NCBI RefSeq assembly: GCF_000819685.1
Contig: NZ_CDBR01000042.1
Coordinates: 62,001-126,000, forward strand
Length of the DNA stretch: 64,000 nucleotides
Source: Aeromonas allosaccharophila
Lineage (GTDB): Bacteria; Pseudomonadota; Gammaproteobacteria; Enterobacterales; Aeromonadaceae
Direction of reading: 5' to 3'
Part shown: piece after piece, positions 15,560-27,757 of the stretch
How positions within the stretch are numbered: the first letter of the stretch is position 1
Layout of the letters: every line of letters begins with the position of its first letter
Program-made: the position numbers and the translations under genes
Notes under the pieces: generated by a model
The model's input: only the letters and a program-made list of their open reading frames with translations
The model's database searches: none
What the model was told of the DNA's origin: nothing

Positions 15560-16330
15560 ATGAAAATTACCCAGGTTCGCAACGCCACCCTGCTGCTCGA
15601 CTATGCCGGCACCCGCTTTCTGATCGACCCCATGCTCTCGGCCAAGGGAGCCTTCCCCGGCTTTGAGGGCACCGCCAACAGCCAGCTGCGCAATCCGCTG
15701 GTCGAGCTGCCGCTGTCGATCGATGAGCTGGTCGATGTGGACGCCGTTATTGTCACCCACGACCATCCCGACCACTGGGATGACGCCGCCAGAGCCCTGA
15801 TCCCCAAACATCTGCCGCTCTTGGTACAGCATCAAAAAGATGCCGATGCCATTCGTGCCTGTGGTTTTAAGGATGTGCGCCTGCTGAGCGAACAGCCGGA
15901 GTTTGCCGGTATTCGCCTGCAGCAGACCGGTGGCCAGCACGGCAGCGATCAACTGATGGCGGTACTGGGCGAGCGCATGGGAGAGGTGTGCGGCGTGGTC
16001 TTCTCCCACCCCGATGAGCAGAGCCTCTATCTGGCCGGTGATACCATCTGGCATCCCTCGGTCGAGCAAGCCCTGCAACAGCACCAACCCGAGGTGGTCA
16101 TCCTCAACTGCGGCGATGCACAGGTGCCCGGGCTCGGTTCCATCATCATGGGCAAGGAGGATGTCGCCACCGTATATCAGGCCGCACCGCAGGCCACGCT
16201 GATCGCCAGCCATATGGAGGCGGTCAACCACGCCGTGCTGTCACGTCAGGAACTTCATACCTATCTGACCGAGCGAGGCATGATGGATCGGGTGCGGATA
16301 CCGGCGGATGGCGAGGCTCTCTCGCTGTAA
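15560..16330 (+). CDS. MBL-fold metallohydrolase, UlaG-like
   Basis: A 256-residue metallo-beta-lactamase-fold protein with THDHPDHWD (the H-x-H-x-D-H zinc motif), GQHG, LAGDTIWHP (metal-bridging Asp) and SHMEAVNH near the end. It groups with L-ascorbate-6-phosphate lactonase-like hydrolases (MKITQVRNATLLLDYAGTRF), whose substrates are mostly unknown. I prefer the ATG at 15560; the in-frame ATG at 15497 adds 21 poorly conserved-looking residues. It is monocistronic, followed by a GC-rich hairpin. Confidence 0.85.
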   Translation: MKITQVRNATLLLDYAGTRFLIDPMLSAKGAFPGFEGTANSQLRNPLVELPLSIDELVDVDAVIVTHDHPDHWDDAARALIPKHLPLLVQHQKDADAIRACGFKDVRLLSEQPEFAGIRLQQTGGQHGSDQLMAVLGERMGEVCGVVFSHPDEQSLYLAGDTIWHPSVEQALQQHQPEVVILNCGDAQVPGLGSIIMGKEDVATVYQAAPQATLIASHMEAVNHAVLSRQELHTYLTERGMMDRVRIPADGEALSL

Positions 16331-16336
16331 CTGACT

Positions 16337-16364
16337 GGGCCATGCCGAACAGCGCGCATGGCCC
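16337..16364 (+). terminator. Possible terminator after the MBL-fold gene
   Basis: A 9-bp stem GGGCCATGC (16337-16345) / GCATGGCCC (16356-16364) with a 10-base loop, followed by a weak T-rich stretch (TTCGGCTTTC). Confidence 0.5.
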
Positions 16365-16425
16365 TTCGGCTTTCACTGCCGAACGCTTATGATGAGTAGT
16401 CTGCGCGCAGAGAGGAGCCAACACC

Positions 16426-17385
16426 ATGACCACCCCGATCGTTGCCGTGGTGACCTTTGATCACTTCAGCCCTTTTCACTGCGCCGTCCCCTGCCTCATC
16501 TTCGGCGATATCCTGCCGGGCCAGCCACTGTTCGAGCTCAAGATCTGCTGCGGCGATGGCAACCGCCCCTCACACTCGGCACAAGGCTTCACCATTCAGG
16601 CCTCCTATGGGCTGGAGGTGCTGGCCGAGGCGGAGATCATCGTCATCCCCTTCTGGCACGACCCGGCTGCACGACCACCCGCGGCGCTGCTCGATGCCCT
16701 GATCGCCGCCAGAACCAGAGGTGCCCGGCTGGTCGGGCTCTGTCTCGGCACCTATGTACTCGCCTATGCCGGGCTGCTCAATGGTCGCAAGGCATCGACC
16801 CACTGGGAGTACGAACAGGATTTCTGCCGCCGCTTTCCCTGCGTGCAGCTCGATACCAATGCCCTCTATGTCGATGATGATGGGCTGGTCACCTCGGCAG
16901 GTACCGCCGCCGGACTGGACTGCTGCCTCTATCTGGTGCGTCAGTACCACGGCTCGGCTATCGCCAACAAGGTGGCTCGGCGGCTGGTGATCCCGCCCCA
17001 CCGGGAAGGGGGTCAGGCCCAGTTTATCGAGCAGCCGGTGCCCGCCTCCACCCGCGATGTCCGGATGAACCAGTTGCTCGATCACCTGCGTGCCCATCTG
17101 GCAGAGCCCCATACCCTGGACTCTCTGGCGGCCCACACCCTGATGAGCCGACGCACCTTTACCCGCCGCTTTCATCAGGCTACCGGCCTCTCGGTAGGTG
17201 AATGGCTGTTGGCGGAGCGGCTCAGGCGCAGTCAGGAGCTGCTGGAAGTGAGCGGTCATTCCATCGATCGCATCGCCGAGCTGGTCGGCTTCAAGAGTGC
17301 CACCTCCCTGCGCAATCACTTCCGCGCTCGCTTTGCCATCTCCCCCAGCGAGTGGCGACGCTCTTTTCGCGGCCATAACTCCTGA
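16426..17385 (+). CDS. GlxA-family transcriptional regulator (DJ-1/PfpI plus AraC domains)
   Basis: A 319-residue protein. The N-terminal half is a DJ-1/PfpI-like domain (VAVVTFDHFSPFHCAVP; nucleophile-elbow-like VGLCLGTYVLAYAGLL; ASTHWEYEQDF). The C-terminal 100 residues are an AraC-type double helix-turn-helix (LAAHTLMSRRTFTRRFHQATG; IDRIAELVGFKSATSLRNHF). FtrA and GlxA-type regulators of this build control catabolic or stress genes. The target here is not evident. The ribosome site GAGAGGAG lies upstream. It is followed after 65 bases by a WYL-domain regulator. Confidence 0.9.
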   Translation: MTTPIVAVVTFDHFSPFHCAVPCLIFGDILPGQPLFELKICCGDGNRPSHSAQGFTIQASYGLEVLAEAEIIVIPFWHDPAARPPAALLDALIAARTRGARLVGLCLGTYVLAYAGLLNGRKASTHWEYEQDFCRRFPCVQLDTNALYVDDDGLVTSAGTAAGLDCCLYLVRQYHGSAIANKVARRLVIPPHREGGQAQFIEQPVPASTRDVRMNQLLDHLRAHLAEPHTLDSLAAHTLMSRRTFTRRFHQATGLSVGEWLLAERLRRSQELLEVSGHSIDRIAELVGFKSATSLRNHFRARFAISPSEWRRSFRGHNS

Positions 17386-17450
17386 TGATGCCCGCTGTAC
17401 CCACTCTCCTCGCTATGGCAGGCTAACCAGAGATCATGAGGAGTCATACC

Positions 17451-18155
17451 ATGTCCCGTTCCGAACGCCTGCTGGCCCTGCTCCAGCTGCTGCGCGGTCA
17501 CCGCTACGCCATCACCGGCGCTGAACTGGCCAGCCAGCTTGGCATAAGCCTACGCACCCTCTATCGGGATATCGCCACCCTGCAGGCGCAAGGTGCCCAT
17601 ATCGAGGGCGAACCGGGTATCGGCTATGTGCTGCGTCCCGGCTTCATGCTGCCGCCACTGATGTTCGGCGAGGAGGAGCTGGATGCGCTGGTGCTGGGGT
17701 CGCGTTGGGTAGTCGCCCACGGTGACGAAGCCTTGAGTGCATCAGCCAGCAGTGCGCTGGCCAAGATAGAAGCTGTGCTACCCGCAGACTATCGCCAGCA
17801 GCTCCAGAGCAATGCCCTGCTGATCGGTACCTCCCGAAGCGATAGCCTCACCGATGAAGCCCCATTACGCAGCGCCATCCGCCAGCAACGCAAGGTGACC
17901 CTGAGTTATCGTGACCTCAAGGAAGAAAGCTCTGAGCGCACCGTCTGGCCCTTTGCCCTCGGCTACTTCGATCAGGTGCGGGTACTGGTGGCGTGGTGCG
18001 AACTGCGTCAGGGCTTTCGCCACTTTCGGGTCGATCGCATCACCCGGATGCAGCCGGAAGATTGCCGCTATCCCAAAAGCAGAGAGAGCCTGCTGAAAGC
18101 GTGGCGCGCCACCCAGCAGATCCCGCAGCCGAAATTCATTGCTGACAGAAACTGA
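17451..18155 (+). CDS. YafY/WYL-family transcriptional regulator
   Basis: A 234-residue protein: an N-terminal DeoR-like helix-turn-helix (RLLALLQLLRGHRYAITGAELASQLGISLRTLYRDIATL) and a WYL domain (APLRSAIRQQRKVTLSYRDLKEESSERTVWPFALGYFDQVRVLVAWCELRQGFRHFRVDRI). WYL domains sense ligands, often nucleic-acid-related. I chose the ATG at 17451 since GAGGAG lies 8 bases upstream; an ATG at 17436 overlaps that site. The next gene is a VOC protein 66 bases on, a common pairing that suggests a small regulated unit. Confidence 0.9.
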   Translation: MSRSERLLALLQLLRGHRYAITGAELASQLGISLRTLYRDIATLQAQGAHIEGEPGIGYVLRPGFMLPPLMFGEEELDALVLGSRWVVAHGDEALSASASSALAKIEAVLPADYRQQLQSNALLIGTSRSDSLTDEAPLRSAIRQQRKVTLSYRDLKEESSERTVWPFALGYFDQVRVLVAWCELRQGFRHFRVDRITRMQPEDCRYPKSRESLLKAWRATQQIPQPKFIADRN

Positions 18156-18221
18156 CAGCAGGTAGCGCCATGCTGACTGGGTCGGCGCCGATGCACCATC
18201 TCATAAGCAAGGAGCATCACC

Positions 18222-18599
18222 ATGTTAGTCCCCCAGTTCACCATCCTCTACGTTGCCAACCCGACCCACAGTGCGCTCTTCTACCGCGAGCTGTTCGGGC
18301 GTGAACCGGTGGAAGAGTCACCTACCTTTGCCATGTTCGTATTCGAGTCAGGCGCCAGACTGGCGCTCTGGTCCAGTACCACCGTCGAGCCAGCCGTTAC
18401 CCAAAGTGCTGGCGCCATGGAACTGGCCTTCTCGCTGCCTGATGAAACCAGTGTCGATTCTGGCTTGTCAGAGTGGCAAGCTCGTGGCCTGACCATCATC
18501 CAGCAGCCAACCCGGATGGAGTTTGGCTATACCGGCATGGCTCTTGATCCCGATGGCCATCGCCTGCGACTCTACTGCCCGGCACCAGAACTGAGCTGA
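18222..18599 (+). CDS. VOC-family (glyoxalase-like) protein
   Basis: A 125-residue single-domain vicinal-oxygen-chelate protein with the paired beta-alpha-beta pattern: FTILYVANPTHSALFYRELFG at the start and GYTGMALDPDGHRLRLYCP at the end. VOC proteins include lyases, dioxygenases and antibiotic-binding proteins; the reaction is not predictable. The ribosome site AAGGAG precedes the ATG. It is probably in one unit with the YafY-type regulator. Confidence 0.85.
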   Translation: MLVPQFTILYVANPTHSALFYRELFGREPVEESPTFAMFVFESGARLALWSSTTVEPAVTQSAGAMELAFSLPDETSVDSGLSEWQARGLTIIQQPTRMEFGYTGMALDPDGHRLRLYCPAPELS

Positions 18600-18628
18600 G
18601 TTATAACCATCAACACCAAGCGGTTTCA

Positions 18629-18644
18629 TGTTTCACGTGGAACG
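18629..18644. other. parS site 3 (ParB binding)
   Basis: TGTTTCACGTGGAACG, identical in sequence to site 1. It lies between the VOC gene and the gyrB terminator. Confidence 0.87.
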
Positions 18645-18671
18645 TGTGCCATTTTCCCGCCCCTGAAAACG

Positions 18672-18701
18672 AAAAAAGCCGCTCACAAGGAGCGGCTTTT
18701 T
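18672..18701. terminator. Bidirectional terminator downstream of gyrB
   Basis: AAGCCGCTC (18676-18684), loop ACAAG, GAGCGGCTT (18690-18698), flanked by an A run on the left and a T run on the right. It can end gyrB on the minus strand and the VOC gene on the plus strand. Confidence 0.9.
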
Positions 18702-18719
18702 GCTGTCTGACTGCGTCGA

Positions 18720-22231
<3,512 letters not shown>

Positions 22232-22233
22232 GA

Positions 22234-23337
22234 CTAGATCCGCATCGGCATCACCACGTACTGAGCATCCTGATGTTCAAAATCCTCAATAATGGCACTG
22301 CTGATGGAATCGCTCAGGCTAATCCGAATTTGGTCACATTTTAACGTATTCAGCACGTCGAGCACATAAGAGACGTTAAAGCCGATCTCCATCTCGCCAG
22401 CGGCATATTGTACGTCAAGCAGCTCTTCGGCTTCTTCCTGTTCCGGGTTGTTGGCGGTGATGCGCAGCAGGTTTTCCTGCAGATTGAGACGCACCCCACG
22501 GAATTTCTCGTTGGAGAGGATGGCGGCACGGGCAAACGCCTGACGCAGATCCTCGCGGCCGGCGATCAGGGCCTTGTCGCTGTTGCGCGGAATGACGCGG
22601 CGCCAGTCCGGGAAGCGGCCATCCACCAGCTTGGAGGTGAAGATGAAGCCGTCCAGCGCAGCACGCAGGTTGCTGCGACCGATCTGCAGCCGCACCGGCT
22701 TGTCTTCCGCTTCCAGCAAACGCACCAGCTCCAGCACGCCCTTGCGGGGCAGGATAACCTGATGATCGGGCAGCGATTCCCCGACGACCTCGCGGCGGCA
22801 GGTGGCCAGACGGTGACCGTCGGTCGCCACGGTACGCAGACCGTGACCTTCGCTCTCGAACAGCATGCCGTTCAGGTAGTAGCGCACGTCCTGGCTGGCC
22901 ATGGAGAACTGGGTCGCATCGATCAGCTTTTTCAGCTCCAGCTGGCTGATATCGAACTCGAGCACGGATTCCCAATCCTCGATGTTCGGATACTCGGTCG
23001 CTGGCAGGGTCGAGAGGTTGAAGCGGGAGCGACCGGATCGGATGATCAGGCGCTCGCCTTCGGTATTGAGACGGATCTCGGCGCCTTCCGGCAGACCACG
23101 GCAGATATCCAGCAGCTTGCGCGCCGGTACTGTGGTGCGGCCATCTTCACTGGCCCCGTTCAGATAGACCTGACCGATCATCTCTACTTCGAGATCGGTA
23201 CCGGTCAGCGACAGCAAACCGTTGCTGACATCAAGCAGCACGTTGCCGAGGATCGGCAGGGTCGGTCGGCCGCCGAGGGCGCCGGACACCAGTTGCAGAG
23301 GACGTAACAGGGCCTCACGGCTAATTTCGAGCTGCAT
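22234..23337 (-). CDS. dnaN: DNA polymerase III subunit beta (sliding clamp)
   Basis: A 367-residue clamp (E. coli 366). Characteristic runs: MQLEISREALLRPLQLVSGALGGRPTLPILGN split over the first domain, FNLSTLPATEYPN, YYLNGMLFE, ATDGHRLA and the C-terminal YVVMPMRI that lines the partner-binding pocket. Two domains repeat the fold and dimers encircle DNA. The ribosome site ACGGAG lies 8 bases before the ATG and is itself part of a duplicated block (23331-23453). Confidence 0.97.
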   Translation of the reverse strand: MQLEISREALLRPLQLVSGALGGRPTLPILGNVLLDVSNGLLSLTGTDLEVEMIGQVYLNGASEDGRTTVPARKLLDICRGLPEGAEIRLNTEGERLIIRSGRSRFNLSTLPATEYPNIEDWESVLEFDISQLELKKLIDATQFSMASQDVRYYLNGMLFESEGHGLRTVATDGHRLATCRREVVGESLPDHQVILPRKGVLELVRLLEAEDKPVRLQIGRSNLRAALDGFIFTSKLVDGRFPDWRRVIPRNSDKALIAGREDLRQAFARAAILSNEKFRGVRLNLQENLLRITANNPEQEEAEELLDVQYAAGEMEIGFNVSYVLDVLNTLKCDQIRISLSDSISSAIIEDFEHQDAQYVVMPMRI

Positions 23338-23453
23338 CTGTGCTCTCCGTTGTTATCAGGAGGAAAGGGTTCGGATCAGGTTGGAATATTCGCGCTGCAT
23401 CTGTCCACTCCGTTCCGTTATCAGGAAGAAAGAGTACGGATCAGGTTGGAATA
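23331..23453 (-). repeat. Imperfect tandem duplication spanning the dnaA end and dnaN start
   Basis: Bases 23331-23388 and 23394-23453 are near-copies (offset 63-65 bp, a 2-base indel between). Each holds, on the minus strand, the sequence for [10 protein letters not shown]-stop, TGATAAC, a ribosome site ACGGAG and ATGCAG. The right-hand copy is the true dnaA end; the left-hand copy is the true dnaN start. Confidence 0.8.
23356..23400 (-). CDS. 14-residue chimeric ORF between dnaA and dnaN
   Basis: [14 protein letters not shown]: the first residues copy the DnaN start (MQLE) and the rest copies the DnaA end ([11 protein letters not shown]). It has the same ACGGAG ribosome site and spacing as dnaN and stops 18 bases before the dnaN ATG. 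It arises from the tandem duplication. It may be translated and influence reinitiation at dnaN; no peptide function is proposed. Confidence 0.5.
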   Translation of the reverse strand: MQREYSNLIRTLSS

Positions 23454-24791
23454 GTCCTCCTTGATGTCGTGACTCTCCTCCTTCAGCTGCTCGATCTTGC
23501 GGCAGGCATGAAGAACGGTAGTGTGGTCACGGCCACCAAAGGCATCACCTATCTCCGGCAAACTGTGGTTGGTCAGCTCCTTGGCCAGTGCCATCGCCAG
23601 CTGACGCGGACGGGCAACGGAGCGGGAACGCCGCTTGGAGAGCAGATCCGCCAGTTTGATTTTGTAGTACTCCGCCACCGTCTTCTGGATATTGTCGATG
23701 GTGACCAGCTTCTCCTGCAGTGCCAACAGATCGCGCAGCGCTTCGCGCACGAAATCGATGTTGATGGCTCGGCCGGTGAAGTTGGCGTTGGCGATCACCC
23801 GGTTGAGGGCGCCTTCCAGTTCACGGACGTTGGATCGCAGACGTTTGGCGATGAAGAAGGCCACTTCGTCCGGCAGATGAACCTGGTTCTCGTCGGCCTT
23901 GCGCATCAGGATCGCGACGCGGGTTTCGAGCTCCGGCGGTTCGATCGCCACGGTCAGACCCCAGCCGAAGCGGGACTTGAGACGATCCTCGACACCGTTG
24001 ATCTCCTTCGGATAGCGATCCGAGGTCAGGATGATCTGCTGGTTACCTTCCAGCAAGGCATTGAAGGTATGGAAGAACTCCTCCTGGGAGCGCTCCTTGT
24101 TGGCGAAGAACTGGATATCATCGATGAGCAGGGCATCGACGCTGCGGTAGTAACGCTTGAACTCTTCAATGGCGTTATTTTGCAGCGCTTTCACCATGTC
24201 CTGAACAAACCGCTCGGAGTGCATATAGATGACTTTGGCATCTTTTTTACTCTCCTTGATGGCATTGCCAACGGCGTGCAGCAGGTGGGTTTTACCCAGG
24301 CCGGTGCCGCCATAGAGGAACAGCGGGTTGTAAGCACCACCCGGATTGTCCGCTACCTGACGGGCAGCCGCACGCGCCAACTGGTTGGACTTACCCTCGA
24401 CGAAATTCTCGAAGGTATAGTTCACGTTGGTGTTGCTCTTGTGGTTCGGCTCTGGCTTGGTTTCAGCCTTGCGTTCCCAGCTCTTCTGCAAGTTATTCAC
24501 AGGCGTGGCCCCCTGCACTGGCGCTCTGGCGACAGCGACGGGATGGGGACGATTGCCTATATCAAAACGCAGGGTGGGGCCGTCGACCCCATAGAGTTCA
24601 TTGATGATGCCGTTAACCCGGATGAGATACTTATCTCGTACCCAGTCCAGAACAAAGCGATTCGGTGCATACAGGGTCAGAGTATTGTCACTCAACTCCG
24701 CTTGAAGCGGCCGGATCCACATGCTGAATTCTGCCGAGGGCAACTCATCTTGCAGCCGGTTAAGGCACTGCTGCCATAGCGAAGCAGTCAC
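23421..24791 (-). CDS. dnaA: Chromosomal replication initiator protein DnaA
   Basis: A 456-residue AAA+ initiator (E. coli 467). Domain I has [26 protein letters not shown] split across the first 30 residues; domain III has Walker [11 protein letters not shown] and Walker B LLIDDIQF; domain IV has the box-binding [20 protein letters not shown]. It binds the DnaA boxes at oriC (41.5-41.9 kb) and melts the AT-rich element. The upstream region is rich in GATC and holds a near-consensus DnaA box, which fits autoregulation and sequestration. Confidence 0.98.
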   Translation of the reverse strand: MTASLWQQCLNRLQDELPSAEFSMWIRPLQAELSDNTLTLYAPNRFVLDWVRDKYLIRVNGIINELYGVDGPTLRFDIGNRPHPVAVARAPVQGATPVNNLQKSWERKAETKPEPNHKSNTNVNYTFENFVEGKSNQLARAAARQVADNPGGAYNPLFLYGGTGLGKTHLLHAVGNAIKESKKDAKVIYMHSERFVQDMVKALQNNAIEEFKRYYRSVDALLIDDIQFFANKERSQEEFFHTFNALLEGNQQIILTSDRYPKEINGVEDRLKSRFGWGLTVAIEPPELETRVAILMRKADENQVHLPDEVAFFIAKRLRSNVRELEGALNRVIANANFTGRAINIDFVREALRDLLALQEKLVTIDNIQKTVAEYYKIKLADLLSKRRSRSVARPRQLAMALAKELTNHSLPEIGDAFGGRDHTTVLHACRKIEQLKEESHDIKEDYSNLIRTLSS

Positions 24792-25102
24792 TCTAAACTC
24801 CTGTCGATTGATTAACTAAAGACCGGCTATTCTACGTTTTTAGCCGCCGGATCTCCAGCCGTCGCCCGGTGGATCCGGCAAATAAGATCCTTGACTTTCA
24901 AGGATCCAGCGCCTTTGGATCGGATTTCATCCCCAAAGTTACCCACAGCTTGATCCACTGCCTGAATTAACGGATCCCGTCCCTCTCTCCTGTTATTTCA
25001 TATAACCAAATGTCATTTATTTTTTAAATTTTATTCCAATAACATCAGGGCCAAACCAGTTATTACAACTACAAATACAAGACATTGAGAGAGAGAAACA
25101 CC
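24792..25102. promoter_or_regulatory. dnaA regulatory region (divergent intergenic)
   Basis: About seven GATC sites cluster at 24848-24976. TTACCCACA (24939-24947) is one base from the DnaA-box consensus TTATNCACA. From 25000 the DNA turns strongly AT-rich toward the ABC transporter gene. Exact promoters cannot be assigned by eye. No gene is seen in this stretch. Confidence 0.6.
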
Positions 25103-25861
25103 ATGAAAACATCCATCAAACTGATTTCCGGCGCTGCCATGCTGCTCGCCACCCTGTCCGGTCAGGCCATCGCCCAGGAGACCATCAAGGTCGGCATGTC
25201 TGGCAAATATTTCCCGTTCACCTTCGTCAAGCAAGACAAGCTGCAAGGCTTTGAGGTGGATATGTGGAACCAGATCGGCGAGCGCACCGGCTACAAGGTC
25301 GAGTTCGTGACGGCCAGCTTCTCCGGCCTGTTCGGCATGCTGGAAACTGGTCGCATCGACACCATCTCCAACCAGATCACCATCACCGACGAGCGCAAGG
25401 CGAAGTACGACTTCTCCCAGCCTTACGTCTATGACGGCGCCCAGATCGTGGTCCGCAAGGGCAACAGCACCATCCACGGCATCAAGGATCTGGAAGGCAA
25501 GAGCGTTGCCGTGAACCTGGGTTCCAACTTCGAAGAGCTGCTGCGCAAGAACGACCCGAACAAGAAGATCGATATCCGCACCTATGACTCCGCCTTCGAG
25601 CAGGATGTCGCCCTGGGTCGCATCGACGCCTTCGTGATGGACCGCGTCTCCACCGCCCAGCTGATCAAGGAGTCCAAGCTGCCGCTGCAACAGGCTGGCG
25701 CACCGTTCGAGACTATCGAGAACGCCCTGCCCTTCCTGAAGACCCCGGAGAAACAGGCGCTGCTGAAGAAGGTCGACGAGGCCCTGACCGCCATGCGCAA
25801 GGATGGCTCCCTGCGTCAGATCTCCGAAAAATGGTTCGCTTCCGACATCACCGACAAATAA
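25103..25861 (+). CDS. Amino-acid ABC transporter, periplasmic substrate-binding protein
   Basis: A 252-residue family 3 solute-binding protein. The signal peptide is MKTSIKLISGAAMLLATLSG with a cut near AIAQ/ETIKVG. The mature part has the signature GKYFPFTFVKQDKLQGFEVDMWN and ISNQITITDERKAKYDFSQPY. It resembles cystine/polar amino-acid binders of the TcyJ type. I chose the start at 25103, not the ATG at 25085, because the signal peptide begins there. It is the first gene of a three-gene transporter; from memory a similar transporter lies beside dnaA in Vibrio cholerae. Confidence 0.9.
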   Translation: MKTSIKLISGAAMLLATLSGQAIAQETIKVGMSGKYFPFTFVKQDKLQGFEVDMWNQIGERTGYKVEFVTASFSGLFGMLETGRIDTISNQITITDERKAKYDFSQPYVYDGAQIVVRKGNSTIHGIKDLEGKSVAVNLGSNFEELLRKNDPNKKIDIRTYDSAFEQDVALGRIDAFVMDRVSTAQLIKESKLPLQQAGAPFETIENALPFLKTPEKQALLKKVDEALTAMRKDGSLRQISEKWFASDITDK

Positions 25862-26530
25862 ATGATGGAATTTGACCTCGAATACACGCTGGGGCTGTTT
25901 CCCATCCTGCTCAAATATCTGGGCACCACGATGGAGATGGCCCTGTGGGGATTCGCACTGGCACTCGTACTCTCGCTGGCCCTGGCGATAGTACGGGTGT
26001 TTCGCGTCCCCGCGATTCACTGGCTGGCGATGCTCTATATCTCGTTCTTTCGGGGTACACCGCTGCTCGTTCAGCTGTTTCTGCTCTACTACGGACTGCC
26101 GCAACTATTCCCGATATTCGTGGGGATGGATGCCTTTACCGCCGCCATCGTCGGTCTGACCCTGCACTTCGCCGCCTACATGGCAGAGTCGATCCGCGCA
26201 GCCATCCTCGGCATTCATAAAAGCCAGATGGAAGCGGCGCTCAGTATCGGCATGAGCCGTTATCAGGCGATGCAGCGGATCATCCTGCCGCAGGCGGCAC
26301 GCATTGCCACCCCGTCGCTGATGAACTACTTCATCGACATGATCAAGAGCACCTCGCTGGCGTTCACCCTGGGAGTGGCCGAGATCATGGGCAAGGCGCA
26401 GATGGAAGCCTCCTCCTCCTTCAAGTTCTTCGAGAGCTTCATGGCGGTGGCGCTGGTCTACTGGGTGGTGGTGATCTTCTTCACCCGCTTGCAGCACCTG
26501 CTGGAAATTCGTCTCAACCGTGCCTATTAG
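25862..26530 (+). CDS. Amino-acid ABC transporter permease
   Basis: A 222-residue HisMQ-type permease with about five membrane spans. It has FFRGTPLLVQLFLLYYGLPQ and the ATPase-contact EAA loop EAALSIGMSRYQAMQRIILPQAARIATPSL. The ATG directly follows the TAA of the binding-protein gene; a second ATG one codon on is equally possible. It pairs with the downstream ATPase to import an amino acid, likely cystine or another polar one. Confidence 0.92.
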   Translation: MMEFDLEYTLGLFPILLKYLGTTMEMALWGFALALVLSLALAIVRVFRVPAIHWLAMLYISFFRGTPLLVQLFLLYYGLPQLFPIFVGMDAFTAAIVGLTLHFAAYMAESIRAAILGIHKSQMEAALSIGMSRYQAMQRIILPQAARIATPSLMNYFIDMIKSTSLAFTLGVAEIMGKAQMEASSSFKFFESFMAVALVYWVVVIFFTRLQHLLEIRLNRAY

Positions 26531-26539
26531 GGGTTTGCC

Positions 26540-26605
26540 ATGACAAAGCAACTGACCCGCTTGCAATGCACGCCGGAAGTCCGTTTTAACACTGCGCCTG
26601 TTTAA
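26540..26605 (+). CDS. 21-residue ORF between permease and ATPase genes
   Basis: MTKQLTRLQCTPEVRFNTAP then V. AGGGG lies about 6 bases before the ATG. The stop is followed at once by AGGAGGG, the ribosome site of the ATPase gene. It could be a small translated spacer that couples the two genes. No similarity is recognised. Confidence 0.3.
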   Translation: MTKQLTRLQCTPEVRFNTAPV

Positions 26606-26617
26606 AGGAGGGTTCTC

Positions 26618-27352
26618 ATGATCAAGCTAACCGGCCTCTCCAAGGCATATCACGGCAATCAGGTGCTCAACGGCATCGATCTGGAGGTTAAAAAGGGGGA
26701 AATTGTCGTCATCATCGGCCCCTCCGGCACCGGCAAGTCGACCCTGTTGCGCTGCCTGAACCTGCTGGAGACCCCGGATGCGGGCACCCTGGCCATCGAC
26801 GATCTTGCGCTCAATCTGGCCAAGGCCAGCGAACAGCAGGCGATCGAGCTGCGCAAACGGGCCTCCTTCGTGTTCCAGAACTACGCCCTGTTTGCCAACA
26901 AGACGGCACTCGACAACATCGCCGAAGGGCTGATCACCGTCTGGAAGCAGCCAAAAGCCGAGGCCCGCGCCACTGCGCTCGGCATCCTCAAGGACATTGG
27001 CCTCGCCGACAAGCAGGATGCCTATCCGGCGTCGCTCTCCGGCGGCCAGCAGCAGCGGGTCGGCATTGGCCGCGCCATGGCGGCCCACTCCAAGGTGATC
27101 CTGTTTGACGAGCCCACCTCGGCCCTCGATCCCGAGTGGGTCGACGAGGTTTTGGGGTTGATGAAAGAGTTGGCCCGCCAGCACCAGACCATGGTGGTGG
27201 TGACCCATGAGATTGAATTTGCTCGTGATGTTGCCGATCGGGTGATCTTCATGGAAGGAGGGCGGATCGTCGAACAGGGCCCGCCGGATCAGATATTGGT
27301 CGATCCCAAGGATCCCCGTACCCGGGAGTTCTTGCGGAAAGTCCTTAAATAG
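26618..27352 (+). CDS. Amino-acid ABC transporter ATP-binding protein
   Basis: A 244-residue ABC ATPase of the polar amino-acid uptake family. Walker [11 protein letters not shown]-loop VFQNYALF, signature [16 protein letters not shown], Walker [15 protein letters not shown] and the switch His in VVTHEIEFA are intact. A strong AGGAGGG ribosome site precedes it. A terminator follows at 27363. Confidence 0.95.
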   Translation: MIKLTGLSKAYHGNQVLNGIDLEVKKGEIVVIIGPSGTGKSTLLRCLNLLETPDAGTLAIDDLALNLAKASEQQAIELRKRASFVFQNYALFANKTALDNIAEGLITVWKQPKAEARATALGILKDIGLADKQDAYPASLSGGQQQRVGIGRAMAAHSKVILFDEPTSALDPEWVDEVLGLMKELARQHQTMVVVTHEIEFARDVADRVIFMEGGRIVEQGPPDQILVDPKDPRTREFLRKVLK

Positions 27353-27362
27353 CTCTCTCTTT

Positions 27363-27384
27363 GGCGGCCTGGCCGCCTTTTTTA
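27363..27384 (+). terminator. Terminator after the amino-acid ABC operon
   Basis: Stem GGCGGC / GCCGCC with loop CTG (27363-27377), then TTTTTT. Confidence 0.85.
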
Positions 27385-27396
27385 TTGAGGGATCCC

Positions 27397-27424
27397 TTGT
27401 TTAACCCCGGGTTGCCAGTATAAT
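27397..27424 (+). promoter_or_regulatory. Sigma-70-type promoter upstream of rpmH
   Basis: TTGTTT (27397-27402), 16-bp spacer, TATAAT (27419-27424). It lies about 200 bp before rpmH, leaving a long leader with a hairpin at 27515-27538. The gap 27385-27622 otherwise shows no gene. Confidence 0.6.
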
Positions 27425-27514
27425 CCGGAGCCCTTGATCCTCTGGATCCTCACGCTCGGCAGTGGCCTTTTCAAGACCATGGCAGGATGAGAGGGAACGG
27501 CGGATTGACTAAAA

Positions 27515-27545
27515 GCCGAACTCTGTTTAGAATTCGGCCTCTTTT
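27515..27545 (+). other. Leader hairpin upstream of rpmH
   Basis: GCCGAA-C-TCT-GTTT-AGA-A-TTCGGC (27515-27538), followed by CTCTTTT. A stem with two opposed mismatches and a T-rich tail, so it could be an attenuator or a weak terminator for the promoter at 27397. A second promoter downstream is then likely but not clear. Confidence 0.45.
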
Positions 27546-27622
27546 GCTAGTCGTCACACGCTATAGCTGGCGCGTCGGCTAAGTGTGACAATCAAAACTG
27601 TACAGAAATACGGAATCGAATC

Positions 27623-27757
27623 ATGAAACGTACTTTTCAACCGTCCAACCTGAAGCGCAAGCGCTCTCACGGTTTCCGCGCCCGCATGGCAACTGCCAAC
27701 GGTCGTAAAGTTCTGGCCGCTCGTCGTGCCAAGGGTCGTGCCCGTCTGGTAGTTTAA
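27623..27757 (+). CDS. rpmH: 50S ribosomal protein L34
   Basis: The 44-residue basic L34 ([20 protein letters not shown] then [20 protein letters not shown]), nearly invariant in bacteria. It is in the large subunit. The stop and the rnpA start overlap (TAATG). Confidence 0.98.
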   Translation: MKRTFQPSNLKRKRSHGFRARMATANGRKVLAARRAKGRARLVV

